From contig NZ_CP032819.1 of NCBI RefSeq assembly GCF_003991565.1, forward strand, positions 4,030,001 through 4,094,000: a stretch of 64,000 nucleotides of DNA. The letters are read 5' to 3'. The notes beneath the pieces are model-generated. The model was not told the DNA's origin, did no database searches, and saw only the letters and a list, made by a program, of their open reading frames with translations. This document shows, one piece after another, positions 1 to 8,202 of the stretch. This DNA comes from Butyricimonas faecalis (GTDB taxonomy: Bacteria; Bacteroidota; Bacteroidia; Bacteroidales; Marinifilaceae). Position numbers and translations under genes: made by a program. Position 1 is the stretch's first letter. The number at the start of each line of letters is the position of its first letter.

Positions 1-282
1 AACGGAGAGGTGAACGTGAAAGAAGTGGATGTTGAAGTGTACACGACTTGGATGTTCGATAATTTCCGGTTCCAGAGTGAAAGTATTCAGGAGATTATGA
101 CAAAACTTTCTCGTTGGTACGCGATAGATGTGTTTTACATGAACGAGTCTGTCAGGAATTATCATTTTACCGGGTATTTGCCTCGTTATGCCAAGATTGC
201 GGATGTGTTGGAATTATTAAGTTTAACAACAAATATAAAGTTTGATGTAGAAGGTAAAACAGTGATAGTAATGGAGAAGTAA
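1..282 (+). CDS. FecR-family anti-sigma factor, C-terminal end (5' partial)
   Basis: The frame is open from base 1, so the gene starts outside the window. The visible 93 residues match the C-terminal DUF4974 domain of Bacteroidota FecR proteins: a 'W...F.FQSESIQEIMTKLSRWY' segment followed by 'FTGYLPRY', closely like the end of the complete FecR at 44206-45264 ('LEQIMLKLSRWYNVTVFY', 'FKGNLPRY'). In this family the periplasmic FecR domain receives a signal from the STN domain of a SusC-type transporter and controls a partner ECF sigma factor. The next gene is such a SusC with an STN domain, which supports a regulatory link. An internal GTG at base 10 could be mistaken for a start, but the homology continues upstream of it. 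Confidence 0.85.
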   Translation, partial: NGEVNVKEVDVEVYTTWMFDNFRFQSESIQEIMTKLSRWYAIDVFYMNESVRNYHFTGYLPRYAKIADVLELLSLTTNIKFDVEGKTVIVMEK

Positions 283-290
283 TAAAATAG

Positions 291-318
291 TAAAGCCGAA
301 GCTGCAACTCCGGCTTTA
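291..318 (+). terminator. Hairpin between fecR and susC
   Basis: TAAAGCCG (291-298) pairs perfectly with CGGCTTTA (311-318) around a 12-nt loop. There is no strong T-run after it, so it may be a weak terminator or attenuator separating low fecR expression from high susC expression. A similar hairpin occupies the same position in the second locus (45271-45299). Confidence 0.45.
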
Positions 319-550
319 CAAAAAATGTGTACTAAAATAAACCCCAAAGGGATTACACAAATATACACGATTTTTCTCCAAAACAAAACGATGTGTCTCA
401 AACAATGAAAAATAATTTCATTGAGAGTGGTGTGATGTTTGAATTTTTAAGTTTTAATAAACATCAATTGCTTGGACTGAAGGCAAATTCACGTGGATTT
501 GCCGGGATGTCCGAGAAGATGTGTGCAAAAATGACCTAAATAAATTATCA

Positions 551-3500
551 ATGAGAAGTAGAATTAAAAACTGGGTGACTAGAGTTACCAAATTGTCATT
601 AGGCTGCAAGCTAATGATGATTTTGTTGCTATTTACACACTTTGCGTTTTCGAGTGGAAATGCTTTTAGCCAACAGAGCATTACTGTTCAGTTTGAGCAA
701 CAGTCTTTAAGTGAAGTCTTGCGTGTTTTAAAACAGAAGACGAATTACGAATTCCTGTATAACGATGAGGAAATCAAAGGAATCACGGGAATTACCCGTT
801 CATTCACGAACGCTTCGGTACAAGAAGTTTTGAGGGTTTGTTTGGCGGGAACGAAGTATAGCTTTAAGATTGTCGACAATCTGATCGTAATTACTCCGGA
901 TGACGAAAAGAAAGAAGAAGTTAAAAAAATAACCGTAAAAGGAAAGGTCGTTGATGAGAAGGGAGAAATGCTTCCTGGTGTAACTGTTCTTTTGAAAGGT
1001 ACTACAGTTGGAATCGTTACGGATATTGATGGAAAATTCAAAATTGAATTACCGAAACGGGACACGATGATTTTGGTTTTCACTTTCGTGGGGATGAAAT
1101 CACATGAACTGAATGTAGGCAAGGTGAAAGATTTAAGTAAGGAAATTTCAATTCGGATGGAACCTGACACGGAGAACTTGGATGAAGTGGTTGTGACGGG
1201 ATATGGGAATATTAGAAAAGAGAGTTTTACAGGTAGTTCGGTTACCGTGAAAAGAGACCAGTTGCTAAAAGCTTCTGCGACAAACGTGATTCAAGCTTTA
1301 CAGTCGTTTGATCCTTCTTTTCGTATCCAAAGAAGCAATCAGTGGGGGTCCGATCCGAATATGGTTCCAGAGATGTATATTCGAGGACGTTCCGGTATAG
1401 GAGTCAAGGCTCTGGAACAAGATGTATTATCTAAATCTGCTTTGGAAAACAATCCTAATCTTCCGACTTTTATCATGGATGGTTTTGAGGTTAGTGTACA
1501 GAAAGTGTATGACATGGACCCCAATCGGGTAGAAACAATCAATATTTTGAAAGATGCAGCCGCTACGGCCATGTATGGTTCTCGTGCGGCTAATGGTGTA
1601 ATTGTAATCACGACGAGATCTCCGAAGCCGGGAGAGGTTACGATTTCATATAATTTAACGGGAACGTTGTCTATGCCTGATTTGTCAGATTATAATTTGT
1701 CTAATGCCAGAGAGAAGTTGGATATAGAAAGAAGAGCTGGTATATATACTACGGACTACTTCAATAACATTTATGATGCAGAATTGGCGTACAATAAGAG
1801 ATTGGTTCGAGTCGAAGAGGGTGTGAATACCGATTGGATGGCTATTCCTTTGCGTAATGCTGTAAACCATAAACACAGTCTTTCTATTGAGGGTGGTAAT
1901 TCGGATTTGCGTTATAATTTGGAGTTGGGTTACACGGGAAATAATGGAGTTATGAAGGGATCTTATCGTGAAAATGTGGATCTCGGTTTTACTGTGGATT
2001 GGCGTTTGAGAGATAAATTGCAGGTGTTAAATAAAATTACCTATACTTATACAGATGCGACGGAATCTCCTTACGGTAGTTTTTCCGATTACGCGCACTT
2101 GCAACCGTATGACCGTCCTTATGATAAAAATGGTGTTTTGGTGAAAGAGCTTGAGTTTTCACAGGCTAAGGGGTCCGGTAGCTTTTTGAATAACCCTTTG
2201 TACGAGGCTGAGTTGAATAATTATGACTTTGACAAAACGGATGAGTTTATTGATCAATTTATGTTTCAATGGTTCTTTTCCGACGCGTTCACGTTTAAAG
2301 GGCAATTTGCTGTAACAAAATCCACAAGCAATGGAGAGCGTTTTATTGATCCGAAATCATCTAATGCTACGGCTTTGACGAGTTCTAGCAGTTCTACAAA
2401 TACAACGTTGTTAGGTGATCTTTATGTGGATCGGGGTGATATGACAAAATGGGATACGCAGTTTGCTGTTTATTTTACGAAAGCATTCGGCTTGCATAAT
2501 TTAAATGCTTCTGCAACGATTAATGCAATGTCAACCAAGACGGAGTCAACTTCCTCACATTATAGAGGGTTCCCATCCGGGGAGTTTCATTCTCCTAATT
2601 ATGCTGCCGAGATTTACCGTAAACCGACTAAAACAGAGAGCGTTCGTCGTTTGTTGGGGTTCTTATTGAGTGCTAATTATACGTGGAATGATATTTATTT
2701 GGCAGACTTGTCTATTCGTTTTGATGGTTCTTCTGAGTTTGGCTCCGATCAAAAATGGGCCCCTTTCTGGTCCGGAGGTGTGGGTATCAATATTCACAAT
2801 TACGGCTTCTTGAAAGATAATGCTTGGATTGGTCAATTAAAACTACGTGTTTCATACGGTCAAACGGGTAAGGTTAATTTCCCGTCTTATGCAGCTAAGA
2901 CTGTTTTTCAAACTTATGACCGTTGGTATGTGACCGGATTTGGGGTAAACTTAAAAGCTCTAGGGAATACGGATCTGAAATGGGAGACTACCAATAAATT
3001 GAATATTGGTACAGATTTGCAATTCTGGAACGAAAGAATTTCGTTGAACTTTGATTATTACCATAACAAAACAATAGATTTGATCACGGATGTTACTTTA
3101 CCTTCTTCTTCCGGTTTTACCTCTTATAAAGATAACATGGGAGAGACATTAAATGAGGGGTTTGATATCCAAGTACGTTTTGATGTTTATAAAACTAAAG
3201 ACTGGAGTGTTTCTTTATGGGGTAATTTGAACCATAACACGAATAAGATATTGAAGGTATCTGATGCTTTGCGAGCTTATAACGAGCAAGTAAATGATTA
3301 TTACGGAGAAGCAGAAGATCGTCAGGATGGGAATAGTCCTCTATGGAATGCGGAATATTCCAAGCCGATCATGAAATATGAAGAGGGGGCTTCTTTGACT
3401 TCTATTTTTGCTGTTCGTTCTTTAGGTATTGATCCAGTGACGGGAAAAGAGTTGTTCTTGAATAGAGATGGCTCTATTTCCAATACATGGAATGCTTTGC

Positions 3501-3982
3501 AGGAGGTACGTGTAGGAGATACCGAACCCAAGGCAAGTGGATCTTTCGGTGTGAATCTTGTTTACAAGAATTTATCTTTGTTTGCTTCATTCAGTTATGA
3601 TTGGGGAAAACAGGCTTATAATGAAACTTTAGTTAATGAGGTTGAAAATGCCGATGTACAGTATAGCAATGTTGATCGTCGTGTGTTGACAGATCGTTGG
3701 CAAAAACCGGGGGATATAGCTCCATTAAAGGATATCAAAGATATCAAATCGGTGACAATGCCGACTTCTCGTTTTGTGCAGGATGACAATGAGTTGTCTT
3801 TAAGTGCTCTTACGTTAAGTTATGATTTTGACACAAATTTCGTTAAGAAACTTTGTTTGCAGAGATTGCGTTTTGAACTTAGTTCAAATGATCTTTTCCG
3901 GATTTCTACAGTAAGACAAGAACGCGGTACAAGTTATCCGTTTGCACGGAGTGTGAATTTTTCGTTACGGGCAACGTTTTAA
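551..3982 (+). CDS. SusC/RagA-family TonB-dependent outer-membrane transporter with STN domain
   Basis: A 1143-residue outer-membrane beta-barrel importer. After a signal peptide (about residues 1-41, hydrophobic 'LMMILLLFTHFAF') comes an STN (secretin/TonB short N-terminal) domain (about 45-105), a carboxypeptidase-D regulatory-like domain ('VKGKVVDEKGEMLPGVTVLL', about 130-210), the TonB-box-like 'DEVVVTGYG' and a plug with 'ILKDAAATAMYGSRAANGVI', then the barrel ending in an aromatic residue (Phe). The STN domain marks it as one regulated through FecR/ECF sigma, and the tail of a fecR lies directly upstream. An alternative GTG at 521 exists in frame; the ATG at 551 gives a better signal peptide. 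It forms a pair with the SusD lipoprotein that starts 12 bp after it. Substrate cannot be read from the sequence; the downstream peptidase cluster suggests peptides. Confidence 0.95.
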   Translation: MRSRIKNWVTRVTKLSLGCKLMMILLLFTHFAFSSGNAFSQQSITVQFEQQSLSEVLRVLKQKTNYEFLYNDEEIKGITGITRSFTNASVQEVLRVCLAGTKYSFKIVDNLIVITPDDEKKEEVKKITVKGKVVDEKGEMLPGVTVLLKGTTVGIVTDIDGKFKIELPKRDTMILVFTFVGMKSHELNVGKVKDLSKEISIRMEPDTENLDEVVVTGYGNIRKESFTGSSVTVKRDQLLKASATNVIQALQSFDPSFRIQRSNQWGSDPNMVPEMYIRGRSGIGVKALEQDVLSKSALENNPNLPTFIMDGFEVSVQKVYDMDPNRVETINILKDAAATAMYGSRAANGVIVITTRSPKPGEVTISYNLTGTLSMPDLSDYNLSNAREKLDIERRAGIYTTDYFNNIYDAELAYNKRLVRVEEGVNTDWMAIPLRNAVNHKHSLSIEGGNSDLRYNLELGYTGNNGVMKGSYRENVDLGFTVDWRLRDKLQVLNKITYTYTDATESPYGSFSDYAHLQPYDRPYDKNGVLVKELEFSQAKGSGSFLNNPLYEAELNNYDFDKTDEFIDQFMFQWFFSDAFTFKGQFAVTKSTSNGERFIDPKSSNATALTSSSSSTNTTLLGDLYVDRGDMTKWDTQFAVYFTKAFGLHNLNASATINAMSTKTESTSSHYRGFPSGEFHSPNYAAEIYRKPTKTESVRRLLGFLLSANYTWNDIYLADLSIRFDGSSEFGSDQKWAPFWSGGVGINIHNYGFLKDNAWIGQLKLRVSYGQTGKVNFPSYAAKTVFQTYDRWYVTGFGVNLKALGNTDLKWETTNKLNIGTDLQFWNERISLNFDYYHNKTIDLITDVTLPSSSGFTSYKDNMGETLNEGFDIQVRFDVYKTKDWSVSLWGNLNHNTNKILKVSDALRAYNEQVNDYYGEAEDRQDGNSPLWNAEYSKPIMKYEEGASLTSIFAVRSLGIDPVTGKELFLNRDGSISNTWNALQEVRVGDTEPKASGSFGVNLVYKNLSLFASFSYDWGKQAYNETLVNEVENADVQYSNVDRRVLTDRWQKPGDIAPLKDIKDIKSVTMPTSRFVQDDNELSLSALTLSYDFDTNFVKKLCLQRLRFELSSNDLFRISTVRQERGTSYPFARSVNFSLRATF

Positions 3983-3994
3983 AAATTAGATGCG

Positions 3995-5521
3995 ATGAGA
4001 AAATATAAATTGTTATTGTTATTTTTATTATTGATATCACTGGTCACAATTTCTTGTGATGGGTGGTTGGATGTAAAGCCACAAGATGAAATAGACGAAA
4101 AAGATCTGTTTGCGACAGGAAATGGATATCACCACTTGTTGAATGGAATTTATTATGGTTTGTCAGACCAGAGTTTGTATGGTCGGGAATTGACATGGGG
4201 TATTGTTGATGCTTTGGGTCAATGTTTTGATTTTGATAACACGACTTCTGCTTCAGCAGGATGGTTGAGCTATGGCGCAACCAATTATGCATGGGAACAT
4301 TATCAATTGAAGCCTGCAATCGAAACGATGTGGGAAAATTCTTATAAAATCGTTGCCAATTGTAATAATTTAGTTCAGAATATTGCGAATGAAGATCCGG
4401 AGAAGTTTTATTACAAGGAAAGAGAAAAGAGTGAAATTTGGGGAGAAGCTTTGGCTCTTCGTGCTGCAATACAATTAGATATGGTACGTCTTTTTGCAGC
4501 CTCTCTTACGATGGAAACAGAAAAAAATAACGTATATATTCCTTATATTTCAGAGTATCCCTCGTATGTTTCCAAGCGTTTGACTGCAGATAGTTGTTTG
4601 AATCTTATTATTCAAGACTTGGAAGATGCTCGGGCTTTACTTTGGAAGGCAGATTCGGGTAGAACATTCAATGTTAGTTTGCGTTTTGAGAATAATACCT
4701 TGAGAGAGTCTCTCTTTGTTGATTATAAAAGAGGTTATCGATTGAATTATTACGCTGCTACGGCTATTTTGGCTAGAGCTTGTTTATATGCTCAAAAGCC
4801 AGAAAAGGCGTACGTGTATGCAAAAGAGATTATTGATTACCAAAATAAGACAAATGCTTTCAGGTTTTATGACCAAACGAGATACGGAGATAAGAAATTT
4901 TATTCCGATATCCTTTGGGGGGTAGAGTCACTGGATTTAATAGAGTATGTTAATGCTATTAATGAATTGACAAATCCTGATTCATATTACCATTACTATA
5001 TACGGGTGGCAAATGTTAAAGATAACTATTTCCAAGGTGATATAACATCGTCCGGATGTAATGATCTACGCTACAAGCATTGGATGTATGATTACGGAAA
5101 CGGGACGGAGTACCGTTTTACAAAGTATGAAAAGTATGACAATGAAGATCGTACTCAGGCTAAAATTAATAATTATTTGATTCCGATGGTACGTATGAGT
5201 GAGGTGTACTATATTGCAGCAGAGGCTATTTACAAGAGTAATTTGGAAGAAGCTAAGGAATATCTTCGTAAAGTGAAATCAGGCCGCGGTTTACGGGCTT
5301 CAGATGCTTCTATGTTAAATTTGGATAATGCCGATGAGAGTAATTTCATGTCCGTACTGGTAAATGACGCCCGGAGAGAGTGGTTGGGAGAGGGACAAAT
5401 CTTTTTTATGTACAAGCGTTTAAAAGAAAGTATTCCCGCTGTGAGAGCAGGAAATGTCATTCCGATAGATGCTGAACATGTAATTTTACCGATACCAGAT
5501 TCTGAGACTAATTTGAACTAA
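3995..5521 (+). CDS. SusD/RagB-family substrate-binding outer-membrane lipoprotein
   Basis: 508 residues. The N-terminus is a lipoprotein signal with the lipobox ending 'VTISC' (Cys at about residue 21), followed by 'DGWLDVKPQDEIDEKDLF', the usual start of mature SusD proteins. The C-terminal part has the TPR-rich helical segment and the typical '..VLVNDARREWLGEGQIFFMYKR' region. SusD proteins sit as lids on the extracellular face of the SusC barrel and capture substrate. It follows susC by 12 bp and precedes the DUF4843 gene by 12 bp, so the four genes form one operon. Confidence 0.95.
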   Translation: MRKYKLLLLFLLLISLVTISCDGWLDVKPQDEIDEKDLFATGNGYHHLLNGIYYGLSDQSLYGRELTWGIVDALGQCFDFDNTTSASAGWLSYGATNYAWEHYQLKPAIETMWENSYKIVANCNNLVQNIANEDPEKFYYKEREKSEIWGEALALRAAIQLDMVRLFAASLTMETEKNNVYIPYISEYPSYVSKRLTADSCLNLIIQDLEDARALLWKADSGRTFNVSLRFENNTLRESLFVDYKRGYRLNYYAATAILARACLYAQKPEKAYVYAKEIIDYQNKTNAFRFYDQTRYGDKKFYSDILWGVESLDLIEYVNAINELTNPDSYYHYYIRVANVKDNYFQGDITSSGCNDLRYKHWMYDYGNGTEYRFTKYEKYDNEDRTQAKINNYLIPMVRMSEVYYIAAEAIYKSNLEEAKEYLRKVKSGRGLRASDASMLNLDNADESNFMSVLVNDARREWLGEGQIFFMYKRLKESIPAVRAGNVIPIDAEHVILPIPDSETNLN

Positions 5522-5533
5522 AAGAGTATTGAA

Positions 5534-6295
5534 ATGAAAAAAGTATTTACATTGTCGATTATATTGGTTCTATTCGTTTTTGGGGCTTGTTCTGAAAAGG
5601 GAATAGAAATGTTTTCGGGAGATCTAGTTTATATTTCATTCACGAAAAATGCTTCAGCAGATAGCATGATCTATAGTTTTAAAACTTACCCGAGTGGAGA
5701 AATTGTAGTAAAAGTTCCGGTTCGGGTTCGTGGACATTGGTTGACTGAGTCTCGAGAGTTTACTGTTTCTGCATATCCTGATTCGACCACATTGCCAGAA
5801 ACCGCTTATGAATTGCCAACGAAATGTGAATTTGCCTCTGGGCAGGAAGTTGACACAATTGAGATTAAATTTTTCAATAATTTCGATGATTTAAAGAACC
5901 GCAGTTATCGTTTGTTTTTGCGCATTAATGAAACCGATCGTGTTAAGCAAGGGGAATATGCTTACCGAATAGCGAAATTTTATGTTTCTGATAGATTGGA
6001 AATACCGGAATGGTGGAGTCGTAATGATAATACTGCCTATAATCCTTATAATATTGTAGAAGAGGTATATTTGGGAGCCTACTCTGAGAAAAAGTATCAA
6101 TTGTTTTTGGATCGTTTGGCAGAAGATAATGCTTCATTGGAGGGAGATGATATGGTGATGATCAAAAAATATGCTTTACGACTGAAATATTGGCTAGAAG
6201 ATTTTAATAATGATCCGGAGAATATCGCTTCGGGGGCAGCTCCGATGTGGGATGAAGATAATCATCAAGTGATGCAAGTTCCTGTTGCCGGTTAA
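5534..6295 (+). CDS. DUF4843-type lipoprotein of the SusCD operon
   Basis: 253 residues with a lipoprotein signal ('FVFGACS', Cys about 19). The mature part begins with the DUF4843 pattern 'DLVYISFTKNASADSMIYSF' and a conserved 'VKVPVRVRGHW...REFTVSAYPDSTTLPETAYELP' beta-rich segment. DUF4843 proteins are found as third genes of many SusCD operons in Bacteroidota and are presumed surface lipoproteins that help bind substrate; the biochemical role is not established. Third position in this operon fits. Confidence 0.85.
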   Translation: MKKVFTLSIILVLFVFGACSEKGIEMFSGDLVYISFTKNASADSMIYSFKTYPSGEIVVKVPVRVRGHWLTESREFTVSAYPDSTTLPETAYELPTKCEFASGQEVDTIEIKFFNNFDDLKNRSYRLFLRINETDRVKQGEYAYRIAKFYVSDRLEIPEWWSRNDNTAYNPYNIVEEVYLGAYSEKKYQLFLDRLAEDNASLEGDDMVMIKKYALRLKYWLEDFNNDPENIASGAAPMWDEDNHQVMQVPVAG

Positions 6296-6312
6296 TATAA
6301 AATGGTAAGAAT

Positions 6313-7962
6313 ATGAAACGTATTTTATTTTTGATATTGGTTTTGTTTGTAGCAGGAGCCTGCTTGGATGACAAAACAAACACGGATTATCGTGATATAA
6401 ATAACTTTGATGATAAATGGAAAATTACAGGGATTGAGCAAGTGTATAGTCTGTTTCCTGGGGAGTCTGTGACACTAACACCGGAAGTCCGGTTGTCGAT
6501 AGATTCTTTGAATCCGGATGTGGAAGGTCATTGGATATTGGGTGATACCGAGGTGGCAACGGGGCCTTCTTATACTTTTAAGGCAACGGAATACGGGGAT
6601 TATAAATTGACTTTTTTGGCAACAGATAAAAAAACTGGGGTATCATTCCCGGCAGAAACCGAATTCCGGGTAGCGCCTCAGTATAAATTGGGGTGGTTAT
6701 TCCTTAGTCGTACCGCTTCGGGAAATTCCCGTTTATCGTTGTTGGCAGGAAGAAAAATGTCTGTTACTTATATGAATGGTAACTATCAAAGAACAAGAGA
6801 TTCTTTAGTTTACACCGGTTTTTACACCAATTTAGGTGAATCGTTAGGTTCTGGGCCTATTAAGCTTGTAGAGGAATTTGCTTATCAGGAGAATTCTAAT
6901 GTTCCGTTGACTTCTGAAATTATGGTTCTGCAAGAAAGCGGCCCGATTGAATTGGGTGGTTATGAATTGGATTTTACGGGAAATCCATTAAATGAATTTA
7001 CAGGAGAAGCTCCTAGACAAAAGATAAAGGATGCTGCTTTAAGTTGGAGTAGCAAGTGGTTGCAGACGGAGGACAATCTTTTGTATTATTCTGTTGCAAG
7101 AGTGACGAGTGATCTGCATTCAGGGCGTTATTCTGATGATCCGGCTTTCAATGGAGCAAAATACAAAACATTGGTTGAGGTGATGAAATCTGGAGGATAT
7201 TATGCCCCGAAATTCTTTCTCGCTATTGATGAAACCAACACCATGTGGGCATTGATAGATAACGGATCGGAAAAGTATAATAGTAATGGACTCGTTGATC
7301 CTTTGAATAGTATCGGTTCGAGAGCGCGTTTGATCAATAATTCGGCGGGAACATTTGATATGTCGTTGTTTAATAATTTCACAGGAAGGTACATCAAACA
7401 TGTTTTAGTAAATACGGATGATTACTTTTTGTCACTTATCGAACGCGATGGCAAATATCTATGGCATAAGTACGCTTTGGATTTTCCATACCGTTATACT
7501 ACGGGAGATGACGTGAAAGTAGAGAGTTCTGAAACGGGAGAGTTGGCAGCAGAAATGTTTACTAATTTCAAAGATGCTGCTTTTGTGTACGGGTATTACG
7601 GTAATTGGGAATGGTTGTTCGTTGCTTCTGGAAATAAATTGTATGGAACGGCGATGGACTGGAATGAACCTCAGCAGAATAGTAAAGAGATTTTTTCTGC
7701 ATCTGCGGACATTGTGTCTGTGAAAGCTCGTTATTTTGGTAATTCTATGGCTAATGAGGAGGGGTGTATGTATATTCATTTAGGAGTGTTGTTGACAAAT
7801 GGGACATTCCTAGTGTTGGAGGTTAATTACGAGGCAGACGCATTTACCGTTAAAAAGATTTACGAAGAAAATTTGAAACAATTGGATCCTGAAATTATAG
7901 ATATTGTAGATATGATCCATAAATATGGTAGTGGTGGAAATTTCGACGGATATTTGAATTAG
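6313..7962 (+). CDS. PKD-like family surface lipoprotein
   Basis: 549 residues with a lipoprotein signal ('VAGACLDD', Cys about 17). A beta-rich PKD-like domain follows (about 35-125: 'GESVTLTPEV', 'HWILGDTEVATGPSYTFKATEYGDYKLTFLATD'), then a longer region with tryptophan/tyrosine-rich repeats that might form a propeller. This architecture is known as the 'PKD-like family' lipoprotein that follows DUF4843 genes in SusCD operons. Probable surface exposure and a role in substrate binding are inferred from context. It is the last gene before the intergenic palindromic repeat at 8008-8140. Confidence 0.8.
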   Translation: MKRILFLILVLFVAGACLDDKTNTDYRDINNFDDKWKITGIEQVYSLFPGESVTLTPEVRLSIDSLNPDVEGHWILGDTEVATGPSYTFKATEYGDYKLTFLATDKKTGVSFPAETEFRVAPQYKLGWLFLSRTASGNSRLSLLAGRKMSVTYMNGNYQRTRDSLVYTGFYTNLGESLGSGPIKLVEEFAYQENSNVPLTSEIMVLQESGPIELGGYELDFTGNPLNEFTGEAPRQKIKDAALSWSSKWLQTEDNLLYYSVARVTSDLHSGRYSDDPAFNGAKYKTLVEVMKSGGYYAPKFFLAIDETNTMWALIDNGSEKYNSNGLVDPLNSIGSRARLINNSAGTFDMSLFNNFTGRYIKHVLVNTDDYFLSLIERDGKYLWHKYALDFPYRYTTGDDVKVESSETGELAAEMFTNFKDAAFVYGYYGNWEWLFVASGNKLYGTAMDWNEPQQNSKEIFSASADIVSVKARYFGNSMANEEGCMYIHLGVLLTNGTFLVLEVNYEADAFTVKKIYEENLKQLDPEIIDIVDMIHKYGSGGNFDGYLN

Positions 7963-8007
7963 AATTTATTGTATTTGAGATAAGGGGGTGTGTGAAAACT
8001 CCACATT

Positions 8008-8140
8008 CAAACTCCCTCCCCCCTTCGGGGTACTCCCTCTATAAACAGAGGGAGAGTTGGGTTGACTCTTTGCTTTGGAAAGAAGTACCAGTTCCTCCTC
8101 TGTTTATAGAGGGGAGGCAATGAAGTTGACGGAGGAGTTT
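8008..8140. repeat. Nested palindromic intergenic repeat (MITE/REP-like)
   Basis: Two near-identical palindromes lie in opposite orientation: CTCCCTCT-ATAAAC-AGAGGGAG at 8033-8054, and CCTCCTCT-GTTTAT-AGAGGGGAGG at 8094-8117, about 40 nt apart. They are enclosed by outer arms (CAAACTCCCTCC from 8008; GGAGGAGTTTG to 8140). The whole 133-bp block could fold into one long cruciform-like structure. It sits between the PKD-like lipoprotein and the first S9 peptidase and may work as a terminator. Its design resembles dispersed intergenic repeats of Bacteroidota genomes, but copy number cannot be judged from one window. Confidence 0.6.
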
Positions 8141-8202
8141 GTGTGAAAAAAGAGTTTTGATACACCCTCTATAATTGATATTGTTTCGTGTAAATTATTG
8201 TT

